Shown here: piece after piece, positions 49,607 to 58,190 of the stretch
How positions within the stretch are numbered: the first letter of the stretch is position 1
Layout: the number at the start of each line of letters is the position of its first letter
Assembly (NCBI GenBank): GCA_029782355.1
Contig: JAKOUY010000029.1
Coordinates: forward strand, 62,001-126,000
DNA from: Actinomycetes bacterium
Lineage (GTDB): Bacteria; Actinomycetota; Acidimicrobiia; Acidimicrobiales; Ilumatobacteraceae
Length of the DNA: 64,000 nt
Direction: 5' to 3'
The notes under the pieces: model-generated
What the model was told of the DNA's origin: nothing
Seen by the model: the letters and a program-made list of their open reading frames with translations, nothing else
The model's database searches: none
Position numbers and translations under genes: made by a program

Positions 49607-52519
49607 TCAGCGGTTCCCCCGGGACAGCCGGTAGGCCAGCTCGAATCGGCCGGGGCGCAGCCGGTAGCGGTCGAGCACGTCCGGCCCGCACGAGGCCGTG
49701 CCCAGGCCGCGGTGGGCCAGGTCGACGTGCACGTACAGCCGGCTGCCCGGGCGGACGTCGGCTTGGTTGGAAGCCGCCTGCAGCTCCTCGTCGGCGTGGC
49801 GCACCGCGCTGACGTGCACGGCCGTCGGGCTGACGGCCTCGACGCGCAGCACCTCGCCGCGGCGCGGGTCGATCAGCTCCATCCAGCGGGTGTCGCAGCG
49901 CAGGCCGAACTCCTGGGGCACCAGGTACGGCAGGCGGTCGACCGGCTGCTCCCAGATCCCCAGCATCGCCGCCGCCTTGCGGTCCGGGTAGTTCTCGAAC
50001 GGGCCGCGCCCGTACCAGCGAACCAGACCGAACCGGGCCGGCACGGCGAAGCGCACGCCGAGGCGAGGCAGGTCGGCCAGGGCGCCGGGAACCTCGACGG
50101 TGTGGTGATGGATCTCGGCGCCGTCCGTGGTCACGGTGACCGTCTCGGTGTGCCCCACCAGCTCGTCGGCCGGTCGGTCGAGCACGCCGGCGTGCTGCCA
50201 GCGGATCAGCGCCTGGCCGCCCACGCCGATGCGCGCCGCCAGGTCGGGCAGCATCTTGAACCCGTCGTTGTCCGTGGTCGCCCGGCGAACGCACAGGGTC
50301 ACCGGCTCGGTGAGCAGGTCGAGCGGGCGGCGTCCGTCGCCGGGCAGACGCACCGCCGTGGCGCGGCCGGCCCGCCCCAGCTCGACCTGATCCCAGGCGA
50401 CCAGGTGCCCGGCGGGCGCCACCGCCGAGTCGGCCGTGGTCGTCCAGCGCAGGGTGAGCAGTGCCTCCCCGGCCTGGCGGGGGACGGTGCCGGGAACGGG
50501 CACGTCGACGGACGAGCCGGGCGAGACGGGCGGCACGGCCAGCGTGCCGCGCTCGACCACCGCCCCGTCGAGGAGGATCTCCCACCGGCAGGTCAGGTCG
50601 TCGAGACCGGTGAACGAGCGGCGGTTGGTGATGCGCAGCTTGCCCCGACCGGCGGCGCGGACGGTGACCGGGCGGTACACCCAAGCCAGCTCGTGCATCG
50701 CCGGGTGCGGCTCCAGGTCGGCCGACATCAGCCCGTCGGCCACGAAGTTCCCGTCGTGGGGCTGCTCGCCGAAGTCGCCGCCGTAGGCCAACCGGGCCCG
50801 CCCGTCCGGACCGCGACGGCGCAGGCCGTGGTCCTTCCACTCCCAGATGAACCCACCCTGCAGGCCGGGTGTGTGCTCGAAGACCTCCCAGTAGTCGGCC
50901 AGCGACCCGTTGGAATTGCCCATCGCGTGGCTGTACTCGCACATGATCAACGGGCGAGTGCCGTGCCCGGCGACGCCGTAGGCCTGGACGTCGGCGATCG
51001 TCGCGTACATCGGGCAGACCACGTCACTGGCCGCCAGGCCGCCGGTGGCCCAGTTGGCCGGACCGGCCGGTCGCGTCCCGTCGCCGTGGAAGATGGCTCC
51101 CTCGTAGTGCAGTGGTCGACTCGGGTCGGCGGCCCGGATCCACCCGGCCTCGGCGTCGTGGTTGGTGCCGTAGCCGGACTCGTTGCCCAGGCTCCACAGG
51201 ATGACGCACGGATGGTTGCGGTCGCGCTCGACCATGCGCGCCCCGCGGGCCACGTAGGTGGAGCGGAACCGCGGGTCGTCGCACATGCTCGTGTTGAAGG
51301 CGTGATGCTCGAGGTTGGCCTCGGCCACCACGTACATGCCCAGCTCGTCGCACAGGTCCAACCAGCGCGAGTCGTTCGGGTAGTGGGCAGTGCGCACGGC
51401 GGTGATGTTGTGGGCGCGCATCGCCAGCAGGTCGGCGCGCATGTCCTCCACGGTCACCGCCTTGCCGCGGTCTGGGTGGTGGTCGTGGCGGTTGACGCCG
51501 AAGATCCAGATCGGCTGGCCGTTGACCAGCAGCCGGCGGTGCTCGCGGTCGATCACGACCCGGCGGAAGCCGACCATCGAGGTGTGCGTCTCGACCACCC
51601 GGCCCGCCGGGGAACACAGCTCGACGGTCAGCTCGTAGCGGTTCGGAGTCTCGGCCGACCACGGGGCGCAGGTGTCGACGCGAAACTCGTGCTCGACGAC
51701 GTGTCCGCGGAACACGTACAACGCGGCGTACTGGTGGTCGACGGTGCCGGACTGCGGCCGGCCGACCGTCCTGCCCCGTCGGTCGCGCAGCGTGGTGCGC
51801 ACCTCCCACCCGGGCTCCGGGGCGCCGACGAAGGCCGCCGTGACCGACACCGTGGCCAGCCCGGTGCCCGTGGCCGCGTCGTAGTCGGCATCGACGACCA
51901 CGTCGGCGACGTGGACGGGTGGGCGGGCCTCGATGTGCACGCTGCGGTGCAGGCCTGCCATCCACCACTGGTCCTGGTCCTCGACGTAGCTCATCGCGCT
52001 GTAGCGCAGCACCACGATGGCCAACTCGTTGGCTGCGCCGGGTCGGACGTGTTCGGTCACGTCGTACTCGCTGGGCAGCCGGCTGTCGGTCCCGTAGCCG
52101 GCGAAGCTGCCGTTGACGTAGACCGCGTGGACGCTCTCGGCACCACCGACGTGCAGCACGATGCGTTGCCCGGCCCACGAGCGCGCCACGTCGAAGCTCC
52201 GCCGGTAGACACCCGTGGGTAGGTGCGCCGGGAGCGCCGGAGGTGGCCCGGCGAACGGCATCTGCTGGTTGGTGTAGTGCGGCAGGTCGCCCGTGTCCTG
52301 CATCGTCCAGTTGCCCGGCACCATCACAGTCCGGGCGGCCGGCGCGCCGGTGATCGCCGCCCGCGACACCCGGTCCGGGTGGTCGAACAGGCGCAACGAC
52401 CACCGACCGTCGAGGCGTTGGCGGCGGGCGCGGCGCAGCGGCGTGTGCATGGGCAGGCGATGGATCGACACGACCTCCGGGTCGGTCCACGGGCGGAGAT
52501 CTCCGATGACGGGCAGCAC
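49607..52519 (-). CDS. lacZ: Beta-galactosidase, GH2 (LacZ type)
   Basis: A 970-residue glycoside hydrolase family 2 enzyme with the five-domain LacZ layout. After the N-terminal jelly roll (RRSFDVARSWAGQRIVLHVGG) and Ig-like domains comes the TIM barrel with GVNRHDHHPDRGKAV, then the acid/base Glu447 in WSLGNESGYGTNHD and the nucleophile Glu528 in IMCEYSHAMGNS. Both positions correspond to Glu461 and Glu537 of the E. coli enzyme. The C-terminal beta-gal small chain (RAAGRGKLRITNRRSFT... and GRGPFENYPDRKAAA) is complete. It splits lactose or beta-galactosides imported by the neighbouring transporter. Last gene of the minus-strand operon after the GH36 gene, 12 bp apart. Confidence 0.95.
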   Translation of the reverse strand: MLPVIGDLRPWTDPEVVSIHRLPMHTPLRRARRQRLDGRWSLRLFDHPDRVSRAAITGAPAARTVMVPGNWTMQDTGDLPHYTNQQMPFAGPPPALPAHLPTGVYRRSFDVARSWAGQRIVLHVGGAESVHAVYVNGSFAGYGTDSRLPSEYDVTEHVRPGAANELAIVVLRYSAMSYVEDQDQWWMAGLHRSVHIEARPPVHVADVVVDADYDAATGTGLATVSVTAAFVGAPEPGWEVRTTLRDRRGRTVGRPQSGTVDHQYAALYVFRGHVVEHEFRVDTCAPWSAETPNRYELTVELCSPAGRVVETHTSMVGFRRVVIDREHRRLLVNGQPIWIFGVNRHDHHPDRGKAVTVEDMRADLLAMRAHNITAVRTAHYPNDSRWLDLCDELGMYVVAEANLEHHAFNTSMCDDPRFRSTYVARGARMVERDRNHPCVILWSLGNESGYGTNHDAEAGWIRAADPSRPLHYEGAIFHGDGTRPAGPANWATGGLAASDVVCPMYATIADVQAYGVAGHGTRPLIMCEYSHAMGNSNGSLADYWEVFEHTPGLQGGFIWEWKDHGLRRRGPDGRARLAYGGDFGEQPHDGNFVADGLMSADLEPHPAMHELAWVYRPVTVRAAGRGKLRITNRRSFTGLDDLTCRWEILLDGAVVERGTLAVPPVSPGSSVDVPVPGTVPRQAGEALLTLRWTTTADSAVAPAGHLVAWDQVELGRAGRATAVRLPGDGRRPLDLLTEPVTLCVRRATTDNDGFKMLPDLAARIGVGGQALIRWQHAGVLDRPADELVGHTETVTVTTDGAEIHHHTVEVPGALADLPRLGVRFAVPARFGLVRWYGRGPFENYPDRKAAAMLGIWEQPVDRLPYLVPQEFGLRCDTRWMELIDPRRGEVLRVEAVSPTAVHVSAVRHADEELQAASNQADVRPGSRLYVHVDLAHRGLGTASCGPDVLDRYRLRPGRFELAYRLSRGNR

Positions 52520-52531
52520 GGCGTCAGCCTT

Positions 52532-54661
52532 TCAGGTCGCGGGGGCGGGACGAGTCCGGCGTTCGAGGTGCAGCACGATCGCCGATTCGGGGTCGAGCGC
52601 CGGCAGTTGCAGGCCGAGGACGGCAAGGTGCCGGCCGGAGAGGTCGATGCCGTCGGCGGTCCACGACGGCTGCCGGTCGCTGGCACGCGCGCCCAGACCG
52701 GGGGGATCGAGCAGTGTCACGCCGTAGGTGGCGTCGGGGTCGAGGCCGGGCAGGCGCAGCCGGTGGGGCGTCAGGCTGTCACCGGTGCGCAGTTGGGCGT
52801 AGACGATCACCGCCTCGCTGCGATCGGCGGCGTAGACGCCGTTGGCCTGGCCGCTCGGGCGGGACCCGTTGCTCACCGGGTCGAAGCGGACCGCGTCACC
52901 GTGGTGCAGCAGGTGGCGCAACCGCCGGTGGAGGGCCAGGTACGCCGCCAGGCGATCGAGCTCGGCCGGTGAGAGGTCGAGCAGGTTCCACTCGATGCCG
53001 AGGTGACCGATCAGTGCGGTGACCGCCCGGAAGTCGAGGCTGTGGGTCCGCCCGGTGGTGTGGGCGCGCCGCGGGCCGATGTGTGCCCCCATCAGCTCGG
53101 GGGGCAGCAGCATCGACAGGCCACGCTGGATCGACTGCCGCTCGAGAGCGTCGTTGCAGTCGCTGGTCCACACCCGGTCGGTGCGCGCCAGCATGCCGAA
53201 GTCGACCCGCCCGCCGCCGCTGCTGCAACTCTCGAACTCGACGCCGGGGAAGCGCCGGCGCAGCTCGTCGAGCAGGCGGTGGACGGCGGCGGTCTGGGCG
53301 TGGGTCCCGGCTGCGCCATCGGCACCACTGGCCTGGACGTGGTGGCGGTTCATGTCCCACTTGACGAAGTCGATGTGATGGCCGCCGAGCAGATCGACCA
53401 GGGCGTCGCGCACGTGGTCGTACGCCGACGGGTTGGCCAGATCGAGGACCAGCTGGTGACGCGACAGGATCGCCTCGTAGCCGTCGGTCGTCAGTGCCCA
53501 CTCGGGATGGGCTCGGTACACGTCGCTGTCCGGGTTGATCATCTCCGGTTCGACCCAGATGCCGAACTGCATGCCGAGGGCACGGACGTGGTCGATCAGC
53601 GGGCCGAGCCCGTGGGGATGGGCCACCGGGGAGACGACCCAGTCGCCGAGCCCGGAGGTGTCGTCGCGCCGGGAACCGAACCAGCCGTCGTCGAGCACGT
53701 AGCGCTCCACGCCGATGGCCGCAGCCCGGTCGGCCAGGGCGGTGAGCATGGCCAGATCGTGGTCGAAGTACACCGCTTCCCAGGTGTTCACCAGCACCGG
53801 GCGGGGTGACCGGGGGTGCGTCGGGCGGGCCCGCAGGTGGCGGTGGAACCCCCACGACGCCGGCGTCGCGCCGTCACCGGCGTGCGTGGCATACAGCGTC
53901 GGCGTGCGGTACGTCTGGCCCGGCTCCAGGACCACTTCGCCCGGGTGCAGCAGCTCGCCGAACTGGACCACCCGCCGCCCATCGGGCAGCACCTCGGCCA
54001 CCATCCGGTGGTTGGCGCTGGCGCCGAGGTGCAGCCCCCACACCTCCCCGTGCCACTCCCCGAAGCCGGGCGTTCCGGCGAACACCAGCGGGAGGTGCTC
54101 CTGGGTGGAGCGCCCGCTGCGGTTCTCCACCGCCAGGGTGCCGTGGGTGAACGGGCTGCGCTGGACGACGAACTCGCCGGCCCACCGGCCGGTGAACCAC
54201 AGCAGCTCCTCGGCCTGGTCGGCCAGCGGGAGTCCGAGCATCAGTCCGCCGAGCAGGTAGCGCGAGGCGCCCGTGTTGGTCAGCGTCGACGCCACGGTGA
54301 GGACGTCGCTCAGCTCCAGCTCGAGCAGCAGCTCGAGCTCGGCCACCCGGTCGACGGTGCGCAGCACGAGGCGCTGGCCGTCCGCCTCGGCCGACTCGGT
54401 GGCGAAGCGCGGCGACCAAGCCCGGCCACCGGGACGATGGCCGTCGAGACCGGGCCGGCCGAGGTGGCCGGAGCCGTGCTCGGCGACGATGGCCAGCGGG
54501 GCGACGGTGTCGATGGCGTTGCGCGCCACCGGGCGCTCGACGGCGCGGGCGATGGTGGAGTCGTCGATGTCACCCAGGGGCGAACCCCAGTGAAGGATCG
54601 CCGGCGCGCCACCGGAGGCGTCGACCACCACCTCGGTGGTCGCGGTGATCAGGCGGTGCAC
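52532..54661 (-). CDS. Alpha-galactosidase, GH36
   Basis: A 709-residue GH36 enzyme that removes alpha-1,6-galactose from melibiose, raffinose and stachyose. The N-terminal beta-supersandwich and the barrel are visible; YVLDDGWFGSRRDD is the family signature, the nucleophile is Asp436 in FVKWDMNRHHVQ, and the acid/base is Asp501 in WTSDCNDALERQ. EFESCSSGGGRVDFGML is the characteristic stretch between them. No signal peptide, so it works in the cytosol on imported sugar. It stands between the permease gene malG-type and lacZ in the same transcription unit, so the locus can use both alpha- and beta-linked galactosides. Confidence 0.95.
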   Translation of the reverse strand: MHRLITATTEVVVDASGGAPAILHWGSPLGDIDDSTIARAVERPVARNAIDTVAPLAIVAEHGSGHLGRPGLDGHRPGGRAWSPRFATESAEADGQRLVLRTVDRVAELELLLELELSDVLTVASTLTNTGASRYLLGGLMLGLPLADQAEELLWFTGRWAGEFVVQRSPFTHGTLAVENRSGRSTQEHLPLVFAGTPGFGEWHGEVWGLHLGASANHRMVAEVLPDGRRVVQFGELLHPGEVVLEPGQTYRTPTLYATHAGDGATPASWGFHRHLRARPTHPRSPRPVLVNTWEAVYFDHDLAMLTALADRAAAIGVERYVLDDGWFGSRRDDTSGLGDWVVSPVAHPHGLGPLIDHVRALGMQFGIWVEPEMINPDSDVYRAHPEWALTTDGYEAILSRHQLVLDLANPSAYDHVRDALVDLLGGHHIDFVKWDMNRHHVQASGADGAAGTHAQTAAVHRLLDELRRRFPGVEFESCSSGGGRVDFGMLARTDRVWTSDCNDALERQSIQRGLSMLLPPELMGAHIGPRRAHTTGRTHSLDFRAVTALIGHLGIEWNLLDLSPAELDRLAAYLALHRRLRHLLHHGDAVRFDPVSNGSRPSGQANGVYAADRSEAVIVYAQLRTGDSLTPHRLRLPGLDPDATYGVTLLDPPGLGARASDRQPSWTADGIDLSGRHLAVLGLQLPALDPESAIVLHLERRTRPAPAT

Positions 54662-54681
54662 GAGGTCCAGGCGCCGGCCGC

Positions 54682-55578
54682 TCAGCCCTTGTTGGCGCCC
54701 AGCGTCAGGCCGCTGATGAACTGCTTCTGGAGGGCGATGTACACCGCCAGGGTGGGCAGGGCGATCATCATCGACGCCGCGGCGATGAGGTTGTAGTTCT
54801 GCGAGTACTGCCCGTTGAGCACGGCGATCGACGAGGTGATCGGCCGCTCACCGCCCTGCTGCAGCAGCACCGCTCCCCAGAAGTAGTCGTTGTACAGCCA
54901 GGTGAACTCCAGGGTGGCCAGGGCGGCGAACGCCGGCCGGCACAACGGCAGGATGATCTGGAAGTACTGGCGGCTGACGCTGGCCCCGTCGATCAGCGCG
55001 GCCTCGCCGAGCTCCTTGGGGATCGTCTTCATGTAGTTCGACAGCACGAACGTGCAGAACCCGGTCTGGAAGGCAACGTGGATCAGGATCACGGCGATCT
55101 TGGTGCCGAGCAGGTTGCCGGTGTTGGTGTCGCTGAGGACATCGGGCCACGGGATCCACTTGAAGATCTTGAACAGCGGCTGGAAGATGACCTGCTGGGG
55201 CATCAGGTTGCCGGCGGTGAACAGCACCAGGAAGAACACGTTGAAGCGCCATGAGAACCGGGTGCAGGCGAAGGCCACCATGCTAGACAGCAGCAGGATC
55301 AGCAGCAGCGCCGGCAGGACGATGAACATCGTGTTGCCGAAGTGCCGCCAGATCTCGCCGACGTTCCACGCCCGGCGGTAGTTGTCGAGCGTCAGCGTCT
55401 TCGGCCACGACAGCGGGCCGTTGGGCTGGGTGTCGGCCTCGAAGAACCGGAAGCTGTTGTACAGCGCGGTGACCAGTGGGACCAACCAGGCCAGGGCGAT
55501 GACCACGAGGACGGCGTGCAGGAGCATCCGCGGGCCGCGGCGGATGCCGACGGTGGGCGCACCGGTGACCTCGCTCAC
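54682..55578 (-). CDS. Carbohydrate ABC transporter permease (MalG type)
   Basis: A 298-residue inner-membrane permease with six helices. TM1 is LLHAVLVVIALAWLVPLVTAL. The cytosolic EAA loop that docks the ATPase is GEAALIDGAS followed by the I-x-x-P region (FQIILPLCRPAF). C-terminal QKQFISGLTLGANKG is the MalG end. It forms a heterodimer with the protein encoded upstream and overlaps that gene by 4 bp. The ATPase is encoded on the divergent strand. Together they would import galactosides or raffinose-type sugars. Confidence 0.94.
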   Translation of the reverse strand: MSEVTGAPTVGIRRGPRMLLHAVLVVIALAWLVPLVTALYNSFRFFEADTQPNGPLSWPKTLTLDNYRRAWNVGEIWRHFGNTMFIVLPALLLILLLSSMVAFACTRFSWRFNVFFLVLFTAGNLMPQQVIFQPLFKIFKWIPWPDVLSDTNTGNLLGTKIAVILIHVAFQTGFCTFVLSNYMKTIPKELGEAALIDGASVSRQYFQIILPLCRPAFAALATLEFTWLYNDYFWGAVLLQQGGERPITSSIAVLNGQYSQNYNLIAAASMMIALPTLAVYIALQKQFISGLTLGANKG

Positions 55579-56597
55579 GTGTCCTGCTCACGGAAGTTGT
55601 TGATCACGTACCAGATGATGAAGCCGATGCACAGCAGGAACAGGACCATGCCGTACGCCGAGCCGATGCCGACCCGGCCCCCGCCCTCACCGGTCAGCGC
55701 AGTGGTCACCAGGGTGCCCATCACCTCGGTACCCCGCTGGACGCCGAGGGCGGCGACGATGTCGTAGGCCCGCAGCGCTTCGATGACGGTGATCACCGCG
55801 ACCACGACGTTGATCGGGCGCAGCGCCGGGAACACCACCCGGCGGAACGACTGCCAGTCGGTGCATCCGTCGATGGCCGCGGCCTCGCGCAGTGACGGGT
55901 CGACGCTCTTCAGCCCGGCCAGGTACAGCACCATGATGTAGCCGATGTGCCGCCAGGCCATGGCGATCAGCAGCGCGGCGAAGTTGCGCGACAGACCGAG
56001 CGGGCTGTCGAGGAACGGGATGTGGAAGGTGATGATCTTCTTCTGATCGCCGACGAAGTCGATCGGCCCACCCGGCCACAGCTTGTTGAGCAGGCCGGTG
56101 TCCCGGCTGAACATGACGCTCTTCCACATGAACCCGACGACGGCCAGGGAGAGCACGACCGGGAAGTAGTAGACGCTCTGGTACAGCCGGGTGCCCTTGA
56201 TGCCCTTGTCCAGCAGGTACGCCAGCAGCACGCCGATGGCCGAGCAGATGAACAACCAGACGATGAGCACGAAGTTGTTGAACAGCGCCGGGAACAGCTG
56301 CGAGTCGAAGATCGTGAAGATCGTCCAGTAGTTCTGGAAGCCGACGAACTTGATCGTGTCGATCGGTCGGACGTTGTCCCACTTGGCGAAGGACAGGATC
56401 CCGGTGAAGATCGCCGGCAACCACACGAGCAGGATGTGCACGAGTGCGGGGATGCCGACCATGACCCCGAGCACGCCCTTGTCCCGCCGGCTGAGCTGCG
56501 AAAAGCGTTGACGGCGCCCCCTGCGGGGCGCCGTCAACGCATCGTCGGCGAGGACTGCCTCGGGCAGGACGTCCTCGGGCACGACGGGGATCGACAT
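55575..56597 (-). CDS. Carbohydrate ABC transporter permease (MalF type)
   Basis: A 340-residue permease partner of the MalG-type protein. Six helices are predicted from GVLGVMVGIPALVHILLVW onward; the EAA loop is LREAAAIDGCTDWQ with FPALRPI after it. The N-terminal 45 residues (PEDVLPEAVLADDALTAPRRGRR) are cytosolic and lie on top of a perfect 16-bp hairpin, so the ATG at 56597 would place that hairpin inside the coding region. A start further in, for example the GTG or ATG before GIPALV, is possible and would put the hairpin between the genes. The ribosome binding site of 56597 is weak. The binding-protein gene is 13 bp upstream. Confidence 0.9.
   Translation of the reverse strand: MSIPVVPEDVLPEAVLADDALTAPRRGRRQRFSQLSRRDKGVLGVMVGIPALVHILLVWLPAIFTGILSFAKWDNVRPIDTIKFVGFQNYWTIFTIFDSQLFPALFNNFVLIVWLFICSAIGVLLAYLLDKGIKGTRLYQSVYYFPVVLSLAVVGFMWKSVMFSRDTGLLNKLWPGGPIDFVGDQKKIITFHIPFLDSPLGLSRNFAALLIAMAWRHIGYIMVLYLAGLKSVDPSLREAAAIDGCTDWQSFRRVVFPALRPINVVVAVITVIEALRAYDIVAALGVQRGTEVMGTLVTTALTGEGGGRVGIGSAYGMVLFLLCIGFIIWYVINNFREQDT
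56505..56540 (-). terminator. Perfect 16-bp hairpin plus T4 at the 5' end of the MalF-type gene
   Basis: On the transcript strand GCGTTGACGGCGCCCC, loop GCAG, then the full complement, then TTTT. A stem this long with a T run is a terminator or attenuator. It sits after the binding-protein gene, so it may let most transcripts stop there and supply excess binding protein over permease. Confidence 0.6.
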
Positions 56598-56610
56598 CGT
56601 CAGGCGTCGG

Positions 56611-57963
56611 TCACTCGAAGGTGTAGGTCTTCTTCTGGTCCTCGACGGTCGACAGGATCGAGTCGACCTGCGAGTTGTCGGCCAGGAAGTCGGCCAGGGC
56701 CTTGCCGACGACCTCGCTGGCGAATGCCGGGTCGGTGTCGCGGTCGAGGAACTGGGAGATCTGCTTGGCCGAGCCGACCAGTTCGGCCGACTTCTTCTGC
56801 AGCGCCGAGTACCCATCGGTCTTGGCCTTGCTGTTGGCCGCGACCACCGACGGGTTCAGACCGATGTAGGCGTCGATCGCCGGCGCCCCGCCGAGCCCGC
56901 CGAGCAGGGCCTTGGCCCCGGCCTCGTCCTTCGGCTTGGCGGCCATCATGAACCCGTCGATCGGCGCCTCGACGGCATCCTGGCCGTGGGCCGGATCGAT
57001 GGCCGGGAAGGCGAAGAAGTCGATGTCGTCGATGATCGCCTGGGCCCCGGAGTCCTTCGACGGATCGAAGTTGTCGGTGACGAAGGTGCCCAGCAGGTAC
57101 ATGCCGCACTCCTTCTTGCCGAGCGCCGTCGCCGCATCCTGCCAGGTCCGGCCGTTGGCGTCGGGCTGGTAGTAGGGCGTGATCTCGGCCCAGTGCTTGA
57201 AGACGTTCTTGACCTTGTCGTCGGTCCAGCTCTCCTTGCCGGCCATCAGCGAGACGTGGAAGTCGTAGCCGTTGGTGCGCATGTTGATCATGTCGAACAT
57301 GCCCATCTGCGGCCAGTTGCCGTCGTTGGCGGCGGCCAGCGGGGTGATCCCGTCGGCCTTCATCTTGTCGCACAGCGCCTTGAACTCGTCCCACGTCGTG
57401 GGGATGGCGTAGCCCTTCTCGGTGAACAGGCTCTTCCGGTAGTGGACGGCCCACGGGTAGAAGTAGAACGGCACGAAGTACTGCTTGCCGTCATTGGCCG
57501 TGGAGGCCTTCTTGAAGCCGTCGGAGAAGTCGGTGAACTTGGCCCACACGTCGGAGATGTCCCCGACGACGCCCTTGGCGGCGAAGGCCCGCATGCGGTA
57601 CCCGGCGAACCAGGTCATCACGTCGTCGGGCTGCTGGATGTAGGTGTTGAAGTTCTCCTGGAACGAGTTGTGGTCGACGGTGTTGATCGTCGCCGGCACG
57701 CCGGTGGCGGCGATCGCCGCGGCGAAGGCGGCCTTGGGCTTCTCGTCGGAGTAGTTCGACCCGACACTGACCGGGTTGCCCGACCCAGCGGCCGCGGCCG
57801 CCGTGCCCGGCGTGGTGCCCGGCGTGGTCGACGCCTTGTCGCCGTACCCGGCGGCGACGAGACCGACGCCCACGGCCCCGGCGGCGGCGAACAGGGACCG
57901 ACGTGAGAACACGTGGAACCCGACCTCGGACGGGCTGGGCGACCTTTCGGACTTGCTGGACAC
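56611..57963 (-). CDS. Sugar ABC transporter substrate-binding protein, Tat-exported, lipobox Cys replaced
   Basis: An extracellular solute-binding protein of family 1, 450 residues. The N-terminus has a twin-arginine signal (SRRSLFAAAGAV, Arg21-Arg22), so it is exported folded. The usual lipobox L-x-x-G-C reads LVAAGYG, with Tyr40 where a lipid-bearing Cys is expected; the codon is TAC, one base from TGC. Mature-protein features are typical of sugar binders: aromatic-rich FYFYPWAVHYRKSLF, IPTTWDEFKALCDKMKA and NGRTWQDAATALG. It feeds the MalFG-type permeases. The strong upstream regulatory region and the hairpin downstream suggest high, separately tuned expression. Confidence 0.93.
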   Translation of the reverse strand: MSSKSERSPSPSEVGFHVFSRRSLFAAAGAVGVGLVAAGYGDKASTTPGTTPGTAAAAAGSGNPVSVGSNYSDEKPKAAFAAAIAATGVPATINTVDHNSFQENFNTYIQQPDDVMTWFAGYRMRAFAAKGVVGDISDVWAKFTDFSDGFKKASTANDGKQYFVPFYFYPWAVHYRKSLFTEKGYAIPTTWDEFKALCDKMKADGITPLAAANDGNWPQMGMFDMINMRTNGYDFHVSLMAGKESWTDDKVKNVFKHWAEITPYYQPDANGRTWQDAATALGKKECGMYLLGTFVTDNFDPSKDSGAQAIIDDIDFFAFPAIDPAHGQDAVEAPIDGFMMAAKPKDEAGAKALLGGLGGAPAIDAYIGLNPSVVAANSKAKTDGYSALQKKSAELVGSAKQISQFLDRDTDPAFASEVVGKALADFLADNSQVDSILSTVEDQKKTYTFE

Positions 57964-58190
57964 GGTGTCCCCCTTCGCGACTGGTTGTCAGCCGCTTCGT
58001 AGCTGGTAACTGCGGTCAGGCCGGTCATGGGCGACTCGACCTGGTGTCGCTACCGTGCCACGCACTGTGACCGATGTCAAGCGTAGATGTGAGATTTTCG
58101 AACAGAGTTCGGAGCTCAGGGGGGTCGAGCCGACAGATTCGAACAGATGGTCGCCAGAATCTGTGAGTATTTGTTGACTTGGAGAGTGCA
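57964..58190. promoter_or_regulatory. Divergent control region of the galactoside locus
   Basis: Between the binding protein and the DeoR regulator. TTCGAACAGA occurs twice (58097-58106 and 58138-58147, offset 41 bp) around TTCGAA palindromes, and CAGATTC (58134) pairs with GAATCTG (58157) across 16 bp. These are candidate DeoR operators. It is AT-richer than the coding neighbours. No gene is present. Confidence 0.6.
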
